Origin: Gp6-AA40 sp036407095
GTDB lineage: Bacteria; Acidobacteriota; Vicinamibacteria; Vicinamibacterales; UBA2999
Length of the DNA: 64,000 nt
NCBI GenBank assembly: GCA_036407095.1
Contig: DASWZV010000143.1
Coordinates: forward strand, 248,001 to 312,000
Reading direction: 5' to 3'
Shown: positions 49,231-57,686 of the stretch, piece by piece
How positions within the stretch are numbered: the stretch's first letter is position 1
Layout of the letters: every line of letters starts with the position of its first letter
Position numbers and translations under genes: made by a program
Notes under the pieces: generated by a model
Seen by the model: only the letters and a program-made list of their open reading frames with translations
Database searches by the model: none
What the model was told of the DNA's origin: nothing

Positions 49231-50517
49231 GTGTTGTGGGCGGTTCTCGTCCAGTTGATACTCTCCACTAGAGTGTACCTACCGTTCCACCAGAGTCCGC
49301 AAGGTCTCCTCTGCGACGGCGTCAGCGTGCAATCCATCGTCGAGCGGGTGGGCACCCCGGCGTACGTCTACAGCGCGCGGGCCCTGCGAGAAGCGTATCG
49401 CAACATCGACGACGCGTTTGCCGACTACCCCCACGCGATTCACTATGCCCTCAAAGCGAACTCGACGTTGGCGCTCGTGCGGCTGCTGCGGTCGCTCGGC
49501 AGCAAGGCCGATGTGAATTCGGGAGGCGAACTCGCGGTCGCGCTCCGCGCCGGGTTCGACCCGAAGGACATCGTCTTCACGGGCGTCGGCAAGACGCACG
49601 AAGAGCTCGAGGACGCGATTACCAGGGGTGTCGGCACCGTCAACGCCGAGTCGGCGGGTGAGCTCGATCGCATCGCAGCGGTCGCGAGCGGCATGGGACG
49701 CCGGGCGCGGGTCGCGTTGCGGGTCAACCCCGACATCGATGCGAAAAGCCATCCCAACATCTCGACCGGCCTCCGCGCCAACAAGTTCGGCGTGCCGATC
49801 GGCGAAGCGCGCCGCATCTATGCGGAGCGGCGGTCGGTTCAGGGACTGCAGTTCGTCGGCGTGCACGTGCACATCGGCTCGCAGATCACCACGGCGGAAC
49901 CGCTGCGCCGCGCGGCCGAAGCGCTCGTGGGGCTTGCGCTCGACATCATCGAGGACGGCTTCTCCCTGGAGCATGTCGATCTCGGCGGCGGTCTCGGTAT
50001 TTCGTACGAAGGCCGCGACATCATCACACCGCAGGAGTACGCCTCGATCGTCGTGCCCGAGTTGCGCCGTCTCAGTGTGCCGGTCGTGCTCGAACCCGGC
50101 CGCGCGATCGCCGGCCACTCCGGAGCGCTGGTCGCGAAGGTCGTCGACACGAAGACCGATCCGGACGGCCGCAGGTTCGTCGTCCTCGATGCCGGCATGA
50201 CCGAGTTGATGCGTCCGGCGCTGTACGGCTCGTTCCATCGCATCGTGCCGGTCGTGCGCCGCGCTGGACCGGAGACGCCGGCCGATGTCGTCGGGCCGAT
50301 CTGCGAGAGCAGCGACGTCTTCGCGACCGCCCGTCCGCTGCCGGATCTGCAGGTCAACGATTTCGTCGCCGTGCTCGATACCGGTGCGTATGGCGCGGTC
50401 ATGGCCTCCAACTACAACCGGCGTCTCCTGGCGCCTGAAGTCCTGGTCGACGAAACGCAGTGGAGGGTGATTCGGCGACGCCAGACACTCGACGACGTGC
50501 TGGCGCTCGAGTCATGA
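49231..50517 (+). CDS. lysA: diaminopimelate decarboxylase
   Basis: A protein of up to 428 residues. It converts meso-diaminopimelate to lysine with PLP. The PLP lysine is in HYALKANST, and the fold III motifs HVHIGSQI, LGGGLGI, EPGRAI, CESSDVF and YGAVMASNYN are all present. The GTG at 49231 gives a hydrophobic leader that is probably not real. A GTG at 49273 (VYLPFHQSPQG) is closer to the family's usual length, but neither has a clear ribosome-binding site. It overlaps tmk by four bases. It marks the start of a lysine and nucleotide housekeeping pair. Confidence 0.95.
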   Translation: MLWAVLVQLILSTRVYLPFHQSPQGLLCDGVSVQSIVERVGTPAYVYSARALREAYRNIDDAFADYPHAIHYALKANSTLALVRLLRSLGSKADVNSGGELAVALRAGFDPKDIVFTGVGKTHEELEDAITRGVGTVNAESAGELDRIAAVASGMGRRARVALRVNPDIDAKSHPNISTGLRANKFGVPIGEARRIYAERRSVQGLQFVGVHVHIGSQITTAEPLRRAAEALVGLALDIIEDGFSLEHVDLGGGLGISYEGRDIITPQEYASIVVPELRRLSVPVVLEPGRAIAGHSGALVAKVVDTKTDPDGRRFVVLDAGMTELMRPALYGSFHRIVPVVRRAGPETPADVVGPICESSDVFATARPLPDLQVNDFVAVLDTGAYGAVMASNYNRRLLAPEVLVDETQWRVIRRRQTLDDVLALES

Positions 50518-51146
50518 CGGGCGCGCTCATCGCGTTCGAGGGACTCGATCAGAGCGGCAAGCAGACGCAGGCGGAGCTGCTGCGAGACCGCCTCACGGCG
50601 TCGGGACATCACGTGCAACTGCTGTCGTTCCCGGATTACGAGACGGCCATCGGGCAGGAGATCGATCGGGCGCTGCATGGCTCGCGCGACTACGGCGCCG
50701 ACGTCATGCAGCTTCTCTATGTCGCCAACCGCTACGAGTGGAAGGCGAGAATTCTCGAGGCGCGCGATCGCGGCACGATCCTCGTGTGCGATCGGTACCT
50801 CGCCTCGAGCGTCGCCTACGGCGAAGCGCACGGGCTCGATGCTGAGTGGCTGCTCCAGATCCAGCGGTTCCTCCCGCAGCCTGACATCACGTTTCTCCTC
50901 GACATCGCCCCCGAGGTGTCGGCGCGGCGCAAGACGGCCGATCGCGACAGGTACGAGCGCGACCTGGTGCTGCTCGCCCGTGTGCGCGACAGCTATCTTC
51001 GTCAGGCGGCGCAAGGGTGGGTGCGACTCGACGCCGACCGCGATCGCGACGCGGTTGCGGCCGATGTCTACGCGGCGGTCAGCGCGCGGCTCGGGGATAA
51101 CGGGGAAGACAGGGGAAACGGGATTACACGGAGGAAACGGGGGTAA
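50514..51146 (+). CDS. tmk: thymidylate kinase
   Basis: A protein of about 210 residues phosphorylating dTMP to dTDP. P-loop FEGLDQSGKQTQ, DR-x motif VCDRYLASSVAYGEAHGL and a LID-like region with RRKTADRDRYER are intact. The ATG overlaps the lysA TGA (ATGA), so translation is coupled. The last ~18 codons (DNGEDRGNGITRRKRG) come from a G-rich word-repeat element that continues beyond the stop. The C-terminus has probably been extended by that element. Confidence 0.95.
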   Translation: MTGALIAFEGLDQSGKQTQAELLRDRLTASGHHVQLLSFPDYETAIGQEIDRALHGSRDYGADVMQLLYVANRYEWKARILEARDRGTILVCDRYLASSVAYGEAHGLDAEWLLQIQRFLPQPDITFLLDIAPEVSARRKTADRDRYERDLVLLARVRDSYLRQAAQGWVRLDADRDRDAVAADVYAAVSARLGDNGEDRGNGITRRKRG

Positions 51147-51264
51147 CGGGGCAAACGGGAATCCTTGATCACGAAGAAGTGCATGTCTCGCAGCGAGTCT
51201 ATGAGTACGTTTGACCAAGAGACTCCGTTTCCCCCGTTTCCCCCGTCTCCTCCGTTTCCTGTGG
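51092..51264. repeat. inverted element of reiterated GGAAACGG words (tmk 3' end)
   Basis: The left arm (51092-51163) is a run of GGGGATAAC/GGGGAAGAC/GGGGAAAC/GGAGGAAAC/GGGGTAAC words. The right arm (51209-51264) read on the minus strand repeats GGAAACGGAGGAGACGGGGGAAACGGGGGAAACGG. The whole lies between convergent tmk and M14 peptidase genes and may act as a terminator. The left arm could form G-quadruplexes. Confidence 0.75.
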
Positions 51265-51273
51265 CTCGCGACG

Positions 51274-52932
51274 CTAGAACACTTTCAATACAGGATGGAT
51301 CTGCCCCGTCATCAGCGCCCCATCGAACACATTCCACGTCCCGAGACCGTCGTTGCTCTCCGGTTCGAGCAGATAGAACACGAGACGCCCTAATCGCTGA
51401 TCGGTCCGGATGACGAGCGATCCAGGAGGAACCTCGACGTCCTTGTGCTCGAAGCGGCCTGTCACCGTGGTCTCATGGTGTCCCTGGAATGCACGCTCGG
51501 CGTGAGCGACTCGATCGATCACGAACTGATCGGCGGATCGCCGGGCCGGAGCGCTGACGCGATCCACGCGAATGCCGTGTGCAGCAAGGACCCGGGCCAC
51601 TGATTCGAGGAGCGCGCCCGACGATGAGCGTACGACGTACTCGCTCGGCACGCGCCGGCTGACGGTTGGAACGAAGCGATCGTAGACGGTCATCTTCGTG
51701 GGGACCGCCACGCTCTCGACCATCGTCGTCATCGGCTTCCCGGATCGTGGGTTCGGCGCGGTTCCGACCGCGCCAACGAGTACGTCCACCGGCCGCGGCA
51801 GCGGACGAAGCTCGAAGGCGACGCCGGCTTCTCTTGGTGCCCGCGTTCGGCTCCACTCGCTGTCCGAGCGTCCGGTGAGCGACCTGATCTCGGCGGCGTT
51901 CGCTGCCACGAAGCGCATGATCTCCTCGACGAACGCCTCGGTGACTTTGACGCGCCGCTCGAAATCGAGATAGCTGTAGGCCTCAGAGAGGACGGCGATG
52001 CGATTGCGCAGCCCGATGTAGTTGTTCCCGAAGCGGGGGCGCTCATCGAACGTTCGCCACGCTTTTGCCCGTGCGTCGTCGGTCGCGAACCCTTCCAGTT
52101 CTTTCCCGAGCGAGTCGACGTGCGCGAAGTTGCCGTAGTCGTATACGCGAAAGTCGTGGCGCGACGCCATGGCCCGGCGGACGGACGCCAACAGCTTGTC
52201 ACGCGTGAACCCGATGATGCGTGCATCGGCGTTCGGATTGAGCGCCGGCGCATACGTCAGGTGATATCCGTGATAGGACCCGTTGGTCGTGTGAAGGTCG
52301 ACGACCACGTCGGGATCCCATCGCGTCATCAGCGCCACGAGGGCCCTCGCTTCCGCCGACTCGAGCTTCATGAAGTCTCGATTGAGATCGAGGCCGTTCG
52401 CGTTCTCACGCGTGCCCACGCCACCGATGGGACCGTTCTGTTCGGTACGATTCTCGAGGCTGATCTTCTCGTTGCCATCCGCGTTGTAGATCGGAACGAA
52501 CAGCCAGACGGCCGCTTTGAGAAGGGGCTGAAGATCTCCTCGCGTGAGTCGTCGCATCAGATGCAGGGTCGCTTCTTTGCCCTCGACTTCGCCGGCGTGA
52601 ATGTTGGCCATGACCAGTACCACCGGGAGCCGCGTCTGTTTTGTCCCGAGCGACGTCGAGGGATCCGGGCGGCCAGGTGGGTCGCCAATGACCACCAGCG
52701 GCAGCGCACGACCCTCTTCGGACGTGCCGAAGGTCTCGACGTGGACCGTCGATGTCCCTGTGGCCAACGCGTCGATGAACGCGCGAACGTCGGCAAGTCG
52801 GCTGGTCTCGGTGAATCCGCTGCGTTCGGCGACGCTGCGCGGTTCGTCGTGTTGAGCGTTGATTACGGCACACGCGACGAGTAACGCGGCACCGAGCCAC
52901 AGGAGCGCCGTCATGGGCTGCATACGCATCAC
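51274..52932 (-). CDS. M14 family zinc carboxypeptidase, secreted
   Basis: A 552-residue protein with a signal peptide (LLWLGAALLVACAVINA). The M14 domain has HAGEVEGKE (HxxE zinc ligands), NADGNEKISLENRTEQNGP and NGLDLNRDF. DLHTTNG gives the third zinc His, and LSEAYSYLDFE gives the catalytic Glu. A C-terminal domain of about 180 residues follows, beginning near ELRPLPRPVDV. Family members cleave C-terminal residues or amide bonds in peptides. It is probably periplasmic or secreted. Upstream is a word-repeat element, and downstream the convergent tmk gene. Confidence 0.92.
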   Translation of the reverse strand: MMRMQPMTALLWLGAALLVACAVINAQHDEPRSVAERSGFTETSRLADVRAFIDALATGTSTVHVETFGTSEEGRALPLVVIGDPPGRPDPSTSLGTKQTRLPVVLVMANIHAGEVEGKEATLHLMRRLTRGDLQPLLKAAVWLFVPIYNADGNEKISLENRTEQNGPIGGVGTRENANGLDLNRDFMKLESAEARALVALMTRWDPDVVVDLHTTNGSYHGYHLTYAPALNPNADARIIGFTRDKLLASVRRAMASRHDFRVYDYGNFAHVDSLGKELEGFATDDARAKAWRTFDERPRFGNNYIGLRNRIAVLSEAYSYLDFERRVKVTEAFVEEIMRFVAANAAEIRSLTGRSDSEWSRTRAPREAGVAFELRPLPRPVDVLVGAVGTAPNPRSGKPMTTMVESVAVPTKMTVYDRFVPTVSRRVPSEYVVRSSSGALLESVARVLAAHGIRVDRVSAPARRSADQFVIDRVAHAERAFQGHHETTVTGRFEHKDVEVPPGSLVIRTDQRLGRLVFYLLEPESNDGLGTWNVFDGALMTGQIHPVLKVF

Positions 52933-52953
52933 TGTAACTCGGCGGCATCAGGA

Positions 52954-53060
52954 GACTCCTGGGTCCTTGGTGCTTGGTTGTCCCTTCGGCCGTGGTCCCT
53001 TGTCCTGCGTTGAGCCCGCAGGATGCCATTGAAACTGGTAAAGGACCAAGGACCAATGAG
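52954..53060. repeat. inverted element of reiterated AAGGACCA words
   Basis: On the minus strand the left part reads GGACAAGGGACCACGGCCGAAGGGACAACCAAGCACCAAGGACC. The right part on the plus strand reads AAAGGACCAAGGACCAATGAG. Between them lies a small hairpin CCTGCG-TTGAGCC-CGCAGG. It fills the gap between the M14 peptidase and comF genes. Confidence 0.65.
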
Positions 53061-53073
53061 CTCGAGGCTCGAT

Positions 53074-53850
53074 CTAGGCGCGACGTGGGGGAGCGGCGCG
53101 CGCGATGGTCAGCGCGCGAACCTCCCTGGCGCCCGCAGCTTTCAACACCCGCGCGCATTCGTCGAGCGTCGCTCCCGTCGTCCACACGTCGTCGACGAGA
53201 ATCACAGTCCGATCGATCACATACGACCGCAGCGCGCGCCGGCGCACGAGAGGCGACAGGCGGAAGGCGCCACGAACGTTGCGACGGCGCGCGAACGCCG
53301 TGAGCCCCGTCTGCGGCGCCGTGGCCCGGATGCGCCACAACGCGTGTATCACGGGGGGACCGAGCACGCGTGAGAGGACATCCGCCTGATTGAACCCCCG
53401 TCGCAGTCGACGCCACGGATGAAGAGGAACGGGGACGACGCAATGCGCGCTCGAGAGGAGTTCGGCTCCCGACGATCGCAGCATGTGCCCGAGGCGTGTG
53501 CCCAGCGAGCGACGGCCCTCGTACTTGAACGCATGCACGATCTCGCGCAGCGTGCCTTCGTACTCCCCAACCGCACGCCCGGCGTCGATCGTGCCCGGGC
53601 GCCGGCGACAAGACGGGCAGCGCTCCAGCTCGAGACTGATGATCCGCCATGACGGCAGCATGCCGCCGCAGGTGCGACAGACCGGCGGCACGAGTGGATG
53701 AATCGCGGACCAGCAGGCGACGCAGATCGCGCCGTCGAGCGGTCGCTCCAGAACGCAGGCACACGCCGCGCAGCGAGGCGCAATCGTGACGGCGACGAGC
53801 GCGTCGGCCGCATGGGTGAGTGCGGAACGAAGCGTGCGGACCGCGCTCAT
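53074..53850 (-). CDS. comF: ComF family protein (phosphoribosyltransferase-like)
   Basis: A 258-residue protein. Four N-terminal Cys pairs (CAAC, CVAC, CRTC, CPSC) form the ComF zinc ribbon. A type I phosphoribosyltransferase domain follows with the PRPP loop LVDDVWTTGAT. The VVPVPLHPWRRLRRGFNQADVL block is diagnostic. ComF assists DNA uptake in natural transformation. dprA is also in the window but not linked. Upstream on the same strand is rsfS, separated by 67 bases containing a hairpin. Confidence 0.93.
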   Translation of the reverse strand: MSAVRTLRSALTHAADALVAVTIAPRCAACACVLERPLDGAICVACWSAIHPLVPPVCRTCGGMLPSWRIISLELERCPSCRRRPGTIDAGRAVGEYEGTLREIVHAFKYEGRRSLGTRLGHMLRSSGAELLSSAHCVVPVPLHPWRRLRRGFNQADVLSRVLGPPVIHALWRIRATAPQTGLTAFARRRNVRGAFRLSPLVRRRALRSYVIDRTVILVDDVWTTGATLDECARVLKAAGAREVRALTIARAAPPRRA

Positions 53851-53886
53851 TTCACGTAGCGCGGAGGCTTTCGCCTGCGCGTTGAC

Positions 53887-53906
53887 GCGGGGGCTGAAGC
53901 CCCCGC
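53887..53906. terminator. hairpin, TGAA loop (GCGGGGGC stem)
   Basis: GCGGGGGC-TGAA-GCCCCCGC lies between comF and rsfS, after the rsfS stop on the minus strand. It is identical in stem to the hairpin at 63675 and is a member of the same family. Confidence 0.6.
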
Positions 53907-53917
53907 TCGACGGATCT

Positions 53918-54361
53918 CTATGCAGGACTCTCGCTGAACTGATGGCGCTGAGCGTTCCCCCACAGCCGTTCGAGGCCGTAGAACGATCGGCACTCGCGGC
54001 TGAAGACGTGCACCACGAAGTTGAAGTAGTCGAGCAGGATCCATTCCGATTTGTCGACGCCTTCGGCGAGCGCGGGGCGCTCGTGCAGCTCCTTCTTCAA
54101 CGTCTCGCGCACCGCGTCGGCAATCGCGGTGATCTGCCGCGGGTTGCCACCGGTGCAGATGACGAAATGATCGGTGAACCCACCCGCTTTGCGCAGGTCG
54201 AGGACCACGACGTCTTCCGCTTTCTTATCGAGTGCCGCGCGCACGGCGGTTGTCACTGCCGCTGGCAGTGTGCCTTTGGCCGGCCGGGTCGCGGTCGCCG
54301 TTCTTGTCCTGGAGGTCGCTCTCGTCTGACCGTCAGATCTGGATGCGCTGCTCTTTGCCAT
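53918..54361 (-). CDS. rsfS: ribosomal silencing factor
   Basis: A 147-residue protein of the RsfS/YbeB/iojap family. It blocks subunit joining by binding ribosomal protein uL14. The conserved VVVLDLRKAGGFTDHFVICTGGNPRQITAIADAV and YFNFVVHVFSRECRSFYGLERLWG are intact. The Thr/Ala/Arg-rich first 30 residues are an extra tail. It overlaps the 3' end of nadD by 29 bases, the usual neighbour. Confidence 0.95.
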   Translation of the reverse strand: MAKSSASRSDGQTRATSRTRTATATRPAKGTLPAAVTTAVRAALDKKAEDVVVLDLRKAGGFTDHFVICTGGNPRQITAIADAVRETLKKELHERPALAEGVDKSEWILLDYFNFVVHVFSRECRSFYGLERLWGNAQRHQFSESPA

Positions 54362-55022
54362 GCAAGTTGCCTACCGCTCCATACAAACGATGCCCGACGA
54401 TATACCGGCCCACTGCCTCCGGTACGAGATCGTCGATGGGTTTACCGGCTGCGAGGCGCGCACGAATCGTCGTCGACGACACGTCACGCGTCCGAGCCTC
54501 CACGAGGAATACGAATGTTTCCGGGCTCGCGATCGCCGGCGCCTCGGGTGCGCGCAGCCGCGATCGGATCTCGGGCGTCCGCGTCGCGGCGGCATCGAGC
54601 GTCGTCCCTGGCCGGGTGATCACGACGAAGTGCGCGGCATCGAGGACCGCGGGGAATTGCCGCCATGTCGCAATTTCTGCAAACGCATCGCTACCGAGAA
54701 TGAAGAAAAGCTGCGACGGGCTCCACCCCTCGCTCCCGAGCGTGGCGAGCGTGTCCGTGGTGTACGAGGGGCCGTTGCGCTGCAATTCCATGTCCGACGC
54801 GCGATATGACTGGTGCCCGTCGATGGCCAGGGCCACGAGCGCGAACCGATGAAACGCGCTCGCACGCGGATCCGATGGACGATGGGGTGGATCGTGTGAA
54901 GGGATGAACAGGATCTCGTCGAGTCCCAGCGCGCTGCGCGCCGCTTCGGCGGCATCGAGATGGCCGAGATGAATGGGATCGAACGTGCCACCGAACAGGC
55001 CCAGTCGTACTCGCGCGCTCAT
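54333..55022 (-). CDS. nadD: nicotinate-nucleotide adenylyltransferase
   Basis: A protein of about 229 residues. It makes NaAD from NaMN and ATP in NAD synthesis. The nucleotidyltransferase motif GLFGGTFDPIHLGHL near the N-terminus and VSSTTIRARLAAGK near the C-terminus are both present. Start at 55022, overlapping the obgE stop (ATGA at 55019-55022). An in-frame reading upstream is rejected. The order obgE-nadD-rsfS is a common housekeeping arrangement. Confidence 0.95.
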   Translation of the reverse strand: MSARVRLGLFGGTFDPIHLGHLDAAEAARSALGLDEILFIPSHDPPHRPSDPRASAFHRFALVALAIDGHQSYRASDMELQRNGPSYTTDTLATLGSEGWSPSQLFFILGSDAFAEIATWRQFPAVLDAAHFVVITRPGTTLDAAATRTPEIRSRLRAPEAPAIASPETFVFLVEARTRDVSSTTIRARLAAGKPIDDLVPEAVGRYIVGHRLYGAVGNLHGKEQRIQI

Positions 55023-56110
55023 GCGTCGCGCCGGACCCGCGCCGGCGTGATGAGATCGATCGATTCGTCGTCGGTGGCGTGCTCGTCGAGATCGACCTCG
55101 GAGGCTCGCGCCATCGCGATCTCCCGCCACATCGCCTCGAGCAGATCGTCGAGTCCTTCTCCTGTGACCCCCGAGATCGGAAAGAAGGGCAGCGCAAGCG
55201 CTCTGACGTGTCGCGTCAGGGCGTCCAGGCGTGCGGGCTCGTCCAATGCGTCGATCTTGTTGGCCGCGACGATATGGGGCTTGGTCGCGAGCGCCGGATC
55301 GAACTGGTGCAGTTCGTCGCGGATGGTCTCGAAGTCCTCGACCGGATCTCGTCCCGACGCGCTCGACACATCGACGAGGTGCACGAGCACCTTGGTCCGC
55401 TCGACATGGCGCAGGAAGCGATCGCCGAGCCCATGGCCTTCATGCGCGCCCTTGATGAGGCCGGGCACGTCCGCGACGACGAAACTGCGATCGTCGCTGA
55501 GCGACACTACACCGAGATTGGGCGTGAGCGTCGTGAACGGGTAGTTGGCGATCTTCGGCCGCGCGGCCGAGATGCGCGAGATGAGTGTCGACTTGCCGGC
55601 GTTGGGAAATCCGACCAGTCCCACGTCGGCGAGCAGCTTCAATTCGAGGCGCAGCGCTTTCTCCTCGCCCGCTTCGCCCGGCTCGGTCCGCCGCGGGGCG
55701 CGATTGGTCGACGACACGAACTGCGCGTTGCCGCGGCCGCCGCGGCCGCCGCGCGCGATGAGCACCCGCTGTCCTTCGTGCGTGAGGTCGGCGAGCAGAT
55801 GCGACTCGTGACCATTGCGCGCGTAGACGAGCGTGCCGATCGGTACGTTGATCTCGAGGTCGTCCGCGGCCTGCCCGGTGCGGTTGGAGCCTTGCCCGTG
55901 GCGTCCCCGGCCAGCCTTGAACTCGGGGTGATAGCGGAAGTCGATGAGGGTGTTCTTGGTGGGAACCGCTGTGATGTAGACCGAGCCGCCCGCTCCACCG
56001 TCGCCGCCGTCCGGCCCACCGCGAGGCACGTACTTCTCACGGCGAAAACTGAGGCAGCCATTGCCGCCTGAACCGGCTGTGACGTGGATGTCGACTTCGT
56101 CGACGAACAT
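55019..56110 (-). CDS. obgE: GTPase ObgE/CgtA
   Basis: A 363-residue Obg GTPase involved in 50S assembly and stress. The N-terminal Gly-rich OBG fold (GSGGNGCLSFRREKYVPRGG) and the G domain (G1 GFPNAGKSTLIS, G3 DVPG, G4 NKID) are intact. The C-terminal tail is short. It lies downstream of rpmA and rplU on the same strand, with a word-repeat element in between. Confidence 0.97.
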   Translation of the reverse strand: MFVDEVDIHVTAGSGGNGCLSFRREKYVPRGGPDGGDGGAGGSVYITAVPTKNTLIDFRYHPEFKAGRGRHGQGSNRTGQAADDLEINVPIGTLVYARNGHESHLLADLTHEGQRVLIARGGRGGRGNAQFVSSTNRAPRRTEPGEAGEEKALRLELKLLADVGLVGFPNAGKSTLISRISAARPKIANYPFTTLTPNLGVVSLSDDRSFVVADVPGLIKGAHEGHGLGDRFLRHVERTKVLVHLVDVSSASGRDPVEDFETIRDELHQFDPALATKPHIVAANKIDALDEPARLDALTRHVRALALPFFPISGVTGEGLDDLLEAMWREIAMARASEVDLDEHATDDESIDLITPARVRRDA

Positions 56111-56199
56111 AAGAACTAGGGCCCAGGGCTCAGGCCCCAGTCCGAGGCCCGAGCCTTAGTCTGCTGAGGCCTGAGGCCTGGGCCCTGAGGCCTGTTCTT
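56111..56199. repeat. inverted element of reiterated CAGGCCT words, copy 2
   Basis: The left arm is AAGAACTAGGGCCCAGGGCTCAGG and on. The right arm read on the minus strand is AAGAACAGGCCTCAGGGCCCAGG. Both arms end in AAGAAC. It occupies the space between rpmA and obgE. Its vocabulary matches the element at 5071. Confidence 0.8.
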
Positions 56200-56455
56200 A
56201 TTCTACGGGGATGACCGAGATCTTGCGGCCGTGCTGACCATGGTCCTCGAAGCGGACCTTCCCGTCGACCTTCGCGAACAGGGTGTGATCCTTCGCCAGC
56301 CCGACGTTGAGGCCGGGGTTGAAGCGGCGGCCTTTCTGACGTACGAGAATCGAACCGCCGCTCACGAGATTGCCATCGTGGCGCTTGACGCCGAGGCGCT
56401 GCGAATTGCTGTCGCGGCCGTTGCGTGAGCTGCCCTGACCTTTTTTATGAGCCAT
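56198..56455 (-). CDS. rpmA: 50S ribosomal protein L27
   Basis: A protein of about 85 residues. MAHKKGQGSSRNGRDSNSQR is the classic L27 start, followed by GSILVRQKGRRFNPG and KVDGKVRFE. L27 stabilises peptidyl transfer on the large subunit. Start at 56455. It is in order with rplU upstream and obgE downstream. The stop is overlapped by a base or two by the word-repeat element. Confidence 0.98.
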   Translation of the reverse strand: MAHKKGQGSSRNGRDSNSQRLGVKRHDGNLVSGGSILVRQKGRRFNPGLNVGLAKDHTLFAKVDGKVRFEDHGQHGRKISVIPVE

Positions 56456-56465
56456 GTGGAAAACC

Positions 56466-56780
56466 TTACGCCTGAATCTCGGTAATCCGCACTCGCGTGA
56501 GCATGCTTCGGTGGCCACGTGTCTTGCGGAAGCCCTTGCGGCGCTTCTTCTTGAACACCCGCAGCTTCGGACCGCGTGCTTCACCGTCGACCACGCCAAG
56601 GACTTTTGCCCCGGCGACGAAGGGCGCGCCCGCGACGACGTCACCCGCATCCTTCTCGACGAGCAGAACCTGCTCGAACGTGAAGGCGGATCCCTGCTCT
56701 CCCGGAGGGCCGTCGATCTCGACGACGGAGCCGGGGGTGACCTTCAACTGCCGGCCGTGGGCCTGAACGATCGCGTACAC
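56466..56780 (-). CDS. rplU: 50S ribosomal protein L21
   Basis: A 104-residue protein. MYAIVQAHGRQLKVTPGSVVEID opens it and KLRVFKKKRRKGFRKTRGHR gives the basic C-terminal half typical of L21. It is the first gene of the rplU-rpmA-obgE set. In many genomes this transcript is autoregulated by L21, but no leader structure was identified here. Confidence 0.98.
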   Translation of the reverse strand: MYAIVQAHGRQLKVTPGSVVEIDGPPGEQGSAFTFEQVLLVEKDAGDVVAGAPFVAGAKVLGVVDGEARGPKLRVFKKKRRKGFRKTRGHRSMLTRVRITEIQA

Positions 56781-56927
56781 GCGCGTACCTCGGTGTGGTG
56801 ACGATAGGGTGGTGCGAAGCGCACCAACGGCACAACCTTCTAAAGGTAGCAGATCGACGTCGGACCGGGCAAGGCTGTCGTTGCTTTACGCCAAAGGCTA
56901 CGGCCAGACAGGTTTCGGACCCTGCCT

Positions 56928-57686
56928 CTACTGCAGCAGGATGCGCGTGCCTTTGATCTTCTGGCTGCTCAACGTGCTGAGGAAGCTCGGGATGAGCCGG
57001 TCCATCAGCTCGAAATACGACGAGAGCGCCGGCGTGGTCTGATTCGCCGAATACAGCACCTGCTCGGCGAACGTCTCGGAATGCAGGGTCGCGCCGCTCC
57101 GTCCGTCTATGAAGATGAAACGGCCATCGAGGCTGAATCCCTTGCGTTCCTGGTACGAACGGACCGGAATGACGCGACGGCGGCCGAACGAGTCGTACAC
57201 CTCCTGCTCGCGCTGCACCAGCTGGTTCTTCTGAAGAGGCGTGAACATGACCGTGCCGGTGACGATGAGCGGCTGCTGGTATTCCTCGCCGATCTTCTTC
57301 CAGTACTCGACGTTCGCGAACACGTGCTCGTAAGGCTCGAGGTCCTTCTGCTCCTTGATTGGAGCCGCCGCGGGCGGCTGCTGGCCGCTGTCGGTGGCCT
57401 TCGCGTCGGACGCGACATCCATGAGTGGCAGTACGTCGGAGTCGATGACACGCAACTCTGACTTGGTCCGAAGCTGGCTGCGCAGCAACCGGGTGGTCTC
57501 GAGGTTGCCGTCCACGTCCTCGGTGCCGCCGGCGAGGAAGCCAGCCACGAGAACGCGCTGGAATGCGCCGACGTCCAGCTTGGGCCGGATCGGCGTTTCA
57601 ATCTGAATCTCGTACGAGCTCGTGCAGGCCGCTGCCAGCAGAAGTGCGCCGAGACTACTGGCCAGTCTTGCGTGTCGTGCGGTCAT
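56928..57686 (-). CDS. lipoprotein of unknown function
   Basis: A 252-residue protein. The signal peptide has lipobox AAAC (Cys21). The mature protein has charged and mixed alpha/beta sequence (LDVGAFQRVLVAGFLAGG near residue 37, SFGRRRVIPVRSYQERKG near 168). No family is recognised. Its 5' end overlaps the TPR gene by 32 bases, so the two are coupled. It ends about 150 bases after the rplU start. Confidence 0.75.
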   Translation of the reverse strand: MTARHARLASSLGALLLAAACTSSYEIQIETPIRPKLDVGAFQRVLVAGFLAGGTEDVDGNLETTRLLRSQLRTKSELRVIDSDVLPLMDVASDAKATDSGQQPPAAAPIKEQKDLEPYEHVFANVEYWKKIGEEYQQPLIVTGTVMFTPLQKNQLVQREQEVYDSFGRRRVIPVRSYQERKGFSLDGRFIFIDGRSGATLHSETFAEQVLYSANQTTPALSSYFELMDRLIPSFLSTLSSQKIKGTRILLQ

